Positions 6,684 through 12,096 of a DNA stretch of 12,096 bases are shown one piece after another (the stretch's first letter is position 1; every line of letters starts with the position of its first letter). The notes below the pieces were generated by a model. The model had not been told where the DNA came from and made no database searches. It was given only the letters and a program-made list of their open reading frames with translations. This DNA comes from Pseudomonadota bacterium (lineage in GTDB: Bacteria; Pseudomonadota; Gammaproteobacteria; Steroidobacterales; Steroidobacteraceae), in NCBI GenBank assembly GCA_021850555.1, contig JAJZLX010000053.1, positions 2,516 through 14,611 on the forward strand. Direction: 5' to 3'. The position numbers and the translations under genes are program-made.

Positions 6684-7748
6684 ATGACGACAATACCGAT
6701 CGAGAATCAGGCCGAATTGGATTTTGTATTGATGTTGCGCCGTCGCTGGGCCGACGTCCTCTATCCACGGGTCTGCGATGAATATCATCAGCTCACGGCC
6801 GATACCCAAGCCGCCGATGCGGAGGCGATCGCGGCGCGGGTTCATCGTCTGAATGGCTACGGTGCGTTCGCCTGGCTTGAGCGCGGATCGCAGAAGATGC
6901 TGTGGCGGGCGGCAGTGGCGGCGATTGCGGCGAGCCGGGAGAATACATCGAGCGAGCCGGCGCAAGCGCACGCCGACCGGTCCACCGTCGAGGTCGACCC
7001 GCAGCTTGAGCTGCCCGCCTGGTACACCGAATGGGATATTCACGTGCAGCCGGGCGGGGTCTGGTCAAGCACGGCGGCCGCCGAAGTTTACGAACTCGGC
7101 GCAAAGCTCGTGATGCAGGGCGAGAACGACGACTACCGGTTCCATAGGTTGTTTGTCGAGACCGCAATCCCAGAGCGCCCGTATCGGCGCATCGTCGATC
7201 TCGGCTGCGGATTCGGCAAGTCGACTTGGATCCTGAAGGAGCGCTATCTGCAAGCCGAAGTGATCGGGATCGATCTCGCCGAACCGTGCCTCAGGCTCGC
7301 CGCGCGGCGCGCCGGTACCAAAGGCCTCGATATCCGGTTTCGGCAGGCCAATGCGGCCGAAACGGGCCTCGAGACGCATTCGGCCGAACTCGTCACCGCC
7401 ACGATGCTGATTCACGAACTGCCGCTTGGGGTGCTCAGTGCCGTCTTCAAAGAGGCCGCCCGACTCCTCGCCCCGGGTGGACTATTGCGTATATTGGATT
7501 TTCAGTTCACCGGAGATCCGATGCGCGACTTGGCCATGCGAGAGCACGGCAGGCGCAACAACGAACCATTCCTGCCACCGATGATGACCGCTGACACGCT
7601 GGCAATGGCCCGCGCTGCGGGTCTGCACAACCCACGGTGGACGGCTTTTGACGAGCGATCGGCCGGACGCCTATCGACGCTACGGTGGCCCGAACGCCGC
7701 GAATGGCACTTTCCATGGGCGGTCCTGGAGGCGGAACGAGTCGCATGA
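6684..7748 (+). CDS. Class I SAM-dependent methyltransferase with an extra N-terminal region
   Basis: Cytoplasmic 354-aa protein. The Rossmann methyltransferase core occupies about 165-315: motif I VDLGCGFGKS (171-180), the acidic ribose-binding residue in VIGIDLAEP (Asp197), a QANAAE motif (221-226), TATMLIHELP (238-247) and the post-core LLAPGGLLRILDF (261-273). Residues 1-160 are a long extension that I do not recognise, containing a helical first half and a conserved-looking segment ELPAWYTEWDIHVQPGGVW (109-127). The last 40 residues are rich in Trp and Arg. The acceptor (O, N, S or C) cannot be told. The start ATG has GCGGGTGCGAG just upstream. The stop overlaps the next gene's start (ATGA), so translation is probably coupled. 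It may modify the transported compound or a biosynthetic intermediate (inference). Confidence 0.9.
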   Translation: MTTIPIENQAELDFVLMLRRRWADVLYPRVCDEYHQLTADTQAADAEAIAARVHRLNGYGAFAWLERGSQKMLWRAAVAAIAASRENTSSEPAQAHADRSTVEVDPQLELPAWYTEWDIHVQPGGVWSSTAAAEVYELGAKLVMQGENDDYRFHRLFVETAIPERPYRRIVDLGCGFGKSTWILKERYLQAEVIGIDLAEPCLRLAARRAGTKGLDIRFRQANAAETGLETHSAELVTATMLIHELPLGVLSAVFKEAARLLAPGGLLRILDFQFTGDPMRDLAMREHGRRNNEPFLPPMMTADTLAMARAAGLHNPRWTAFDERSAGRLSTLRWPERREWHFPWAVLEAERVA

Positions 7749-8053
7749 ACACCCCAATCGAATTCGGTCATCTGGACACATCCACCCTGACGGCATTGAT
7801 CTTTGAACTGGCAGCCCAGCTGCACGTCGAACGGACGGCACGTCTTGCCTTGCAGAGCGCCCTCCTCGTTCAAGGCCTGCTGACTGATCGGGACATCGAG
7901 AGCATCGGCGAGGACGCGCACTTCAAGCGGCGCACGAGCGAAGGGGCGGACATGGCGGTCCGGCGGCTATTACGGGCGGTTTTGGAATCTTCCGACGAAC
8001 GGGCTCCGCTGCGGGCCGAGGCGCCAAAAAGTTCACCTGGAGAGCCATCATGA
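7745..8053 (+). CDS. Small 102-aa helical protein of unknown function
   Basis: The ATG overlaps the methyltransferase stop by four bases (ATGA), and its own stop overlaps the next start in the same way, strong evidence that it is translated. No signal peptide or membrane segment is seen. Residues 12-44 form an amphipathic helix rich in Leu and Ala (TALIFELAAQLHVERTARLA), followed by GLLTDRDIESIGEDA and a second likely helix, GADMAVRRLLRAVLES (67-82); the last 20 residues look disordered. The pattern R-x2-LALxxALLxxGLLT-x2-DI vaguely recalls the N-terminal helical part of nitrile hydratase alpha subunits, but it lacks their metal-binding Cys cluster, so I give this no weight as a function call. 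A subunit or adaptor for one of the flanking enzymes is the most natural inference. Confidence 0.8.
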   Translation: MNTPIEFGHLDTSTLTALIFELAAQLHVERTARLALQSALLVQGLLTDRDIESIGEDAHFKRRTSEGADMAVRRLLRAVLESSDERAPLRAEAPKSSPGEPS

Positions 8054-8874
8054 GCAGACCGTGGATCGAGTACGTTCAGTCCCAGAATCTCCCCTGGGCG
8101 GCCGATGACTTGTGGGGCATACGCCCAGGGGTAAAATTGAAACTCCTCAGTCTAGACCCGGAGGACGGCGCGGCGAGTCTGCTCGTGTCCTATCCCCCGC
8201 ACTGGCGCCTGGAGCGCACCGGAGCACTCGGGGCTGATGAGGAATTTCTGGTACTGCACGGCGCGTTGTCGATTGGAACGCAACGCTATGGCGAGAAGGC
8301 CTACGCGCACCTCCCGGCCGGCTACCCGAGGGGCCCCATGAACAGCGACACGGGGGCGGTAGTGCTCACATTCTTCTCGAACCTGCCGAGCTGGATCTCG
8401 GCACAGACGTACGATCCAGCGCGCCTCGTGGCGCACCTCGACGCATTTGCCGTGCCGTACACGGGCAAGTTTCATCCAGAGTTTCCGCCCGGTGCCGGCC
8501 GAAAAACGCTCTATGAGGATCCCATTACCCACGATCAGAGTTGGATTCTCGGCACACTGCCCATGCGTTGGGCGGAACGTGCCGAGATTCATCCTGTGGT
8601 CGAGGAGATGTATCTGCTGAGTGGGGAATCTCATGGCAACCACGGGGTCATGCGGCCGGGGGCCTATTTCTGGCGGCCGCCGCAGATTGCGCACGGACCC
8701 TACGGCACACTCAGCGGCAACCTCTACTTCTTCCGCACCAAGGGCGGGCCGTTGTCCACGCACTACATTGATTCACCACGCCCATTTCAGTGGTGGCCAG
8801 AATACGACCCCGTATTGCCGGAATCCCTGCAGCACGCCAAAGGCGAAACGGATCCCGCCCCCAGCTGCTGGTGA
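8050..8874 (+). CDS. Bicupin protein, DUF4437-like
   Basis: 274-aa soluble protein with two beta-barrel cupin modules. The first (about 25-115) includes LLVSYPPHWRLERTG, EEFLVLHGALSIG and AHLPAGYPRGPM; it lacks an obvious metal-binding His pair. The second (about 150-235) has AEIHPVVEEMYLLSGES with His181 and Glu185/186, then MRPGAYFWRPPQIAHGPYG with His215, a plausible metal site. The length and double arrangement match DUF4437/ChrR-type cupins, whose chemistry is mostly undefined (lyases, isomerases, dioxygenases or sensors). The ATG overlaps the previous stop (ATGA) and has a good ribosome site, GGAGAG, 7 bases upstream. It closes a coupled three-gene set with the methyltransferase and the 102-aa protein. 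The Cys and Trp at the extreme C-terminus are unremarkable. The second module is the better candidate for the active site. Confidence 0.85.
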   Translation: MSRPWIEYVQSQNLPWAADDLWGIRPGVKLKLLSLDPEDGAASLLVSYPPHWRLERTGALGADEEFLVLHGALSIGTQRYGEKAYAHLPAGYPRGPMNSDTGAVVLTFFSNLPSWISAQTYDPARLVAHLDAFAVPYTGKFHPEFPPGAGRKTLYEDPITHDQSWILGTLPMRWAERAEIHPVVEEMYLLSGESHGNHGVMRPGAYFWRPPQIAHGPYGTLSGNLYFFRTKGGPLSTHYIDSPRPFQWWPEYDPVLPESLQHAKGETDPAPSCW

Positions 8875-9397
8875 GCGATTCTAAACACCGGCCCCAAGCT
8901 GCCGACACGGGCGCGCCACCTCACCGCCCACCGATGCCCCGCCTCGGCTTGCCAACTGACCTTATTGTCTCTAAGCTATGACAATTTGGACGATCGACGC
9001 AGAAACGCGGGCCTCGCCGACGCATAGGTCATTCACCTCCAGAACCGCGCAAACGCACCCAAACGGTTTCCTACGAGGTGACGGCTCCGCGCGGGCGGCC
9101 ATCGATCCGCTCGCCTTGGCGGTCCAGGTCGTGTGCGCCTGAAAGTGCTTCGAGCTTCGCAGGGCTGCGACCGCTTGTCCCGGCCTTACGGACACAGACC
9201 CAGCAAACCCATGCGAGATACCCCGCGGACCCGTGACACGCACCGACCGCAACCTCACTCCACGGGCGATGCGTCGGCGCTCGCACCACAACACTGCTCG
9301 CGTGCGCTCCTCCCGTCAGATACCAGTTCCAAAGCAATTATTAATTTGCTATAAGAAAGATACAATTTCTATGCGGCACCCCGGGGGCACCTGTCTC
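8875..9397. other. Long intergenic region before the TonB receptor, with an inverted repeat at 8964-8985
   Basis: No coding frame is convincing. A minus-strand frame of 107 codons (8971-9294) has an Arg- and Ser-rich composition and no recognisable motif. ATTGTC (8964-8969) and GACAAT (8980-8985) form an inverted repeat with a 10-bp spacer, 90 bp after the bicupin stop; it could be an operator or a weak end-of-operon hairpin. Much of the remainder looks like unconstrained GC-rich sequence, possibly a decayed gene. The last 70 bp turn AT-rich and appear to hold the receptor promoter. Confidence 0.45.
9327..9366 (+). promoter_or_regulatory. Likely promoter and operator of the TonB-dependent receptor
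   Basis: An AT-rich island precedes the receptor. Candidate hexamers are TTCCAA (9327-9332) and TATAAG (9350-9355) with a 17-bp spacer; TACAAT (9361-9366) is another possible -10. AGCAA (9333-9337) and TTGCT (9346-9350) make an 18-bp imperfect palindrome, AGCAATTATTAATTTGCT, lying between the two boxes, where a repressor would act. ATTTGCTAT (9344-9352) differs by one base from ATTTGGTAT in the CoA-transferase/lyase control region. All assignments are by eye. Confidence 0.4.
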
Positions 9398-11737
9398 ATG
9401 ACATCCAATAAAGTCGTTTCCGTGACCGTTGCTGCGATCATCGGCGCATACTCAATTTGTTCCGTTGCCGCAGCAGCAGGCGCTCGTCCACAACAGCGTG
9501 CGCACACGTCTCCGGCGAACTCCCAGAATGTAGCACCACTAGGCGCTGCGCTCGAGACCATCACCGTAACTGCGCAGCGGTATGCGCAGAACCTTCAGGA
9601 TGTTCCGATCTCCGTCACCGTGTTCACGCCATATCAACTCGCCGTTCAGCAGATAACCTCCACCAAGGATCTCGCTGCATATGTCCCAAACATGTTTGCC
9701 GCAAACAATGTCGGACAGAGTTCGGCGAACGTGTATTACATCCGCGGTCTCGGCCAGACGCAGGCCTTTCCCACGTTCGAGCCGCAAGTCGCGACTTACG
9801 TCGACGGCATCTACCTCGGACGGCAGAACGCCAATAATTTCGCACTGTTCGGCGTAAGGAGCGTTCAGGTTCTCAATGGACCCCAAGGAACTCTCTTCGG
9901 CCGAAACTCGACCGGCGGCGCGATCGTGGTGACTTTGCAGCAGCCGCGGCGCCACTTCGGAGGCTACGCGCAGCTTGGCTACGGGCAGCTCGGCGGCTCA
10001 CTATCGAATTTCGTCACTGCGCAAGCATCGGTAAACATTCCGGTTTCTTCTAAAGTCCTAACGCGCACGTCTTTTTATGGAATCACCGGCAACGGCTACG
10101 TCAGTGACTTGACCACACACCAGCGTCTCAACAGCAAGAACAATTTTGGCGTGCGAGAAGCGGTGCGGCTCCTGCCGACCTCGGGCGTCCGCTGGGATCT
10201 GTCTGCGGATTATGAGCGAAACAATGCGGCCAACGTTTTGAATCAGCCCGGTCCAAACGGAAGTCGAATCTCTTACAGCGGCTTCAGTGTCGTGGGCGGC
10301 GCTCTGCGCCCGTACATGACGGGTTCGAAGGGCAACTACGGTCAAGGCGTTATCGTATCGACCTACGGCCTCGCCTCGCATCTGCAGATTGCAATCGGGC
10401 GGGGCACCCTGGAGTTTATTACCGGCTACCGTGGCCTACATCAGGGTCTGGCGGTGGACTATGCCGCTCCGGTCCTGGGTGATCTTCCGGTGGCCGATGC
10501 GGTACCGACCGGCGAGATCGCGCTCGACCAGAACCTGCATAGCTATCAGGTGTCCCAAGAGGTCAAGTGGCACGACATGGTGGGCAAACGCTTGACCTAT
10601 ACAGCTGGCGTCTTCGCGTACTACGACAAGAACCATAACGACTACGGGCAGGTTCTCGGTCTTAGCAAGACGTTCGCGTTCGCGCTCAATGACCAGTACG
10701 TCACGAACGACACAACCTCACTCGCCGCATATGCCCAGGGAAGCTACAAAGTCACCCGCTCCCTCACCCTCACATTGGGCACCAGAGTCACCAACGAAAT
10801 CAAAGGCGTAACGGCCCACCCGAACCAGCCTGGATTAGGCTACGACACTGCGCAGATTCAAGCCGTGGGATACCCCACCCACCTCAAGACGACGCAATTC
10901 ACACCCCGACTTGCGGTACAGTATCATTTTGGGCCGAAGCTGATGGTGTTCGCTTCGGCGACCAAGGGCTTTCAGGGTGGCGGCTGGAATGGGCTGACGG
11001 GCACCAATCCGATCGATTTCAACAGCTTTCGACCCGAGACCGTCTGGTCGTACGAGACTGGATGGCGCTCGACTCCCACTGACCAGCTGCGCCTGAACGC
11101 GACGTTTTTCTACGAGGACGTCAAGAACGATCAGTTGCTCTACGACAATCCGCACACGGATTCATTTGACACCAGCAATGGTGCAGACATGTACGGTTAT
11201 GGCGCAGAAATGTCAGTCGAGTGGCGTCCGACCAATCGGCTTACGCTGCGCGCGAACCTCAGCTCCATGAAAGCTGCCTACTATGACCCGGCACCGGTCA
11301 TCCGGCAACAGCAGGCGCAATGCTTGGCGGGCGTCGCTGCGAGCTGCGCCGCCGGCATCGTTCGGCAAAATGGAAGCTTGGCGACGCCTGTGTTCACTCC
11401 CGCCTTGGATGCGACGATAGACGGGAGCTACCTGCTACGGTTGAACGACGTCACGCTGACGCCCTTCGTCGCCGTCCATCACCTAAGCAGCCAGTGGTTC
11501 GACACCGCCAACACACTCGGGCCAGCCGTCGCCTATCCGGGCAATGGCGGCATGAATCCGGCACTCACCCTAGTTGATGCCAGCGTGACGCTTGCCGATC
11601 CCACTCATGTCCCATTCACCGTGACGGCCGGATGCCGCAACTGCACTATGGTGAACTACGGCGTCGGGAACCTACTCGGGCTCGTTTACTTCAATACGCC
11701 CGGCATGTGGGACATCAAGTTGAATTACACCTTCTGA
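9398..11737 (+). CDS. TonB-dependent outer-membrane receptor
   Basis: Energy-coupled outer-membrane channel, 779 aa from the chosen start. Residues 1-27 form a signal peptide (KVV, then VTVAAIIGAYSICSVAAAA). A probable TonB box, LETITVTAQR, lies at 52-61. The plug domain (about 64-185) shows NLQDVPISVTVF, YYIRGLGQ, YVDGIYLGR and VRSVQVLNGPQGTLFGRNSTGGAIVV, and a beta-barrel fills the remainder and ends in the expected terminal Phe (WDIKLNYTF). ATG 9398 is preferred over ATG 9371 because it leads straight into the signal peptide and leaves room for the promoter; the frame is open back to 9233. The motifs are of the sphingomonad-like, non-siderophore type, and no iron genes are near. Two close Cys pairs, C642/C650 and C746/C749, could form disulfides in surface loops. 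It probably supplies the substrate of the permease (inference). Confidence 0.95.
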   Translation: MTSNKVVSVTVAAIIGAYSICSVAAAAGARPQQRAHTSPANSQNVAPLGAALETITVTAQRYAQNLQDVPISVTVFTPYQLAVQQITSTKDLAAYVPNMFAANNVGQSSANVYYIRGLGQTQAFPTFEPQVATYVDGIYLGRQNANNFALFGVRSVQVLNGPQGTLFGRNSTGGAIVVTLQQPRRHFGGYAQLGYGQLGGSLSNFVTAQASVNIPVSSKVLTRTSFYGITGNGYVSDLTTHQRLNSKNNFGVREAVRLLPTSGVRWDLSADYERNNAANVLNQPGPNGSRISYSGFSVVGGALRPYMTGSKGNYGQGVIVSTYGLASHLQIAIGRGTLEFITGYRGLHQGLAVDYAAPVLGDLPVADAVPTGEIALDQNLHSYQVSQEVKWHDMVGKRLTYTAGVFAYYDKNHNDYGQVLGLSKTFAFALNDQYVTNDTTSLAAYAQGSYKVTRSLTLTLGTRVTNEIKGVTAHPNQPGLGYDTAQIQAVGYPTHLKTTQFTPRLAVQYHFGPKLMVFASATKGFQGGGWNGLTGTNPIDFNSFRPETVWSYETGWRSTPTDQLRLNATFFYEDVKNDQLLYDNPHTDSFDTSNGADMYGYGAEMSVEWRPTNRLTLRANLSSMKAAYYDPAPVIRQQQAQCLAGVAASCAAGIVRQNGSLATPVFTPALDATIDGSYLLRLNDVTLTPFVAVHHLSSQWFDTANTLGPAVAYPGNGGMNPALTLVDASVTLADPTHVPFTVTAGCRNCTMVNYGVGNLLGLVYFNTPGMWDIKLNYTF

Positions 11738-11795
11738 GGCAGCCACGGCCACCCGCGGTACGTTCAAAGCGGCGATCCGGGTCCAGGCCAAGGAT

Positions 11796-11813
11796 GGCGG
11801 CCGAGCGGCCGCC
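11796..11813 (+). terminator. GC-rich hairpin downstream of the receptor gene
   Basis: GGCGGCC (11796-11802) and GGCCGCC (11807-11813) pair perfectly over a GAGC loop, 58 bp after the receptor stop. Position and stability suit a transcription end signal, but no T-tract follows, so intrinsic termination is doubtful. Confidence 0.35.
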
Positions 11814-11894
11814 GGGTGAGGCGGGTCGCCTGCCGCAAGTCCATTCGCGCTGTCCCGAGGACCGACTGAGGCCCACAACGGCGAGTCGTCACCC

Positions 11895-11940
11895 GACCGG
11901 ATGACTTAGGGCGATAGTCTGAACGCGATGCCATCCGGTC
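11895..11940. repeat. 9-bp inverted repeat beside a short imperfect direct repeat
   Basis: GACCGGATG (11895-11903) and CATCCGGTC (11932-11940) are perfect reverse complements with a 28-bp spacer. An imperfect direct repeat overlaps them: GATAGTCTGAACGCG (11913-11927) and GATAGACTGACCGGG (11954-11968), 12 of 15 identical. The cluster lies just beyond the 3' end of a possible minus-strand gene fragment, as expected for the edge of a mobile element, though no known element is recognised. Confidence 0.4.
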
Positions 11941-11947
11941 CGCATGC

Positions 11948-12096
11948 TCATATGATAGACTGACCGGGCATCGAGTCGCTCGATTCCTCCCCGTGCGCCG
12001 CCTCGTCCGGTGCCGGATTGAAGCTGATGCCGCAGAGGTGCAGGAACGAGCGTAAGGCGGGCAGGATGGGGCCGGTGCGCCCTTGGGCCAGCATTC
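11948..12096 (-). CDS. Possible 3' end of a minus-strand gene running off the window
   Basis: A minus-strand frame enters from the right edge and ends in TGA at 11948-11950, 49 codons, including an in-frame ATG at 12094. The visible end begins MLAQGRTGPILPALRSFLHL and continues CGISFNPAPDEAAHGEESSD. The hydrophobic then acidic pattern could be the C-terminus of a transposase or other enzyme, but I do not recognise it. In GC-rich DNA an open frame of this length is not proof of a gene. Confidence 0.3.
   Translation of the reverse strand, partial: MLAQGRTGPILPALRSFLHLCGISFNPAPDEAAHGEESSDSMPGQSII

Noticed and set aside
8971..9294. 107-codon minus-strand frame in the gap before the receptor
   Set aside because: No recognisable motif, an Arg/Ser-rich composition and no convincing ribosome site; kept only as a note on the gap.
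1..12096. CRISPR array, tRNA or rRNA gene, toxin-antitoxin or defence module
   Set aside because: No regularly spaced repeats, no RNA-gene signatures, and no gene resembling a known defence or toxin family were seen on either strand.

Overview
The window reads as an accessory catabolic or transport region of a GC-rich Gram-negative bacterium, most likely a proteobacterium. The outer-membrane TonB-dependent receptor proves a Gram-negative envelope. The mix of that receptor with a Spinster-like MFS permease, a CaiB/BaiF CoA-transferase and a UTRA-type GntR regulator is common in sphingomonads and in environmental gammaproteobacteria. I cannot name the genus from sequence alone.

Layout. Bases 1-716 are mobile-element debris: the helix-turn-helix end of a transposase-like protein, cut short, followed by about 335 bp with no credible gene. 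A strong 10-bp stem-loop (717-747) precedes a GntR/HutC-type regulator (815-1624). This regulator converges, with an 8-bp gap, on a CaiB/BaiF CoA-transferase (1633-2817, minus strand). The CoA-transferase diverges from an HMG-CoA-lyase-family enzyme (2940-3878) across an AT-rich intergenic region that holds a direct repeat. A two-domain VOC protein (4165-5082, minus strand) then diverges from a run of four plus-strand genes: MFS permease (5292-6659), class I SAM methyltransferase (6684-7748), a 102-aa helical protein (7745-8053) and a DUF4437-like bicupin (8050-8874). The last three are joined by two ATGA stop/start overlaps. After about 520 bp without a gene comes a TonB-dependent receptor (9398-11737) with an AT-rich promoter region. 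The right edge holds inverted and direct repeats and a possible fragment of a minus-strand gene running off the window.

How the genes may work together (inference). The receptor would take a scarce organic compound across the outer membrane and the MFS permease would move it across the inner membrane. The VOC protein, the methyltransferase and the cupin could modify it. The CoA-transferase would activate an acid product as a CoA thioester, and the lyase would cleave a 3-hydroxy-3-methylacyl-CoA-type intermediate by a retro-Claisen step. The GntR protein is the only visible regulator. The substrate is not identifiable. The part that looks least described is the tightly coupled methyltransferase / 102-aa protein / bicupin cassette.

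No rRNA, tRNA, CRISPR array, toxin-antitoxin pair, recognisable defence gene or replication origin was seen.
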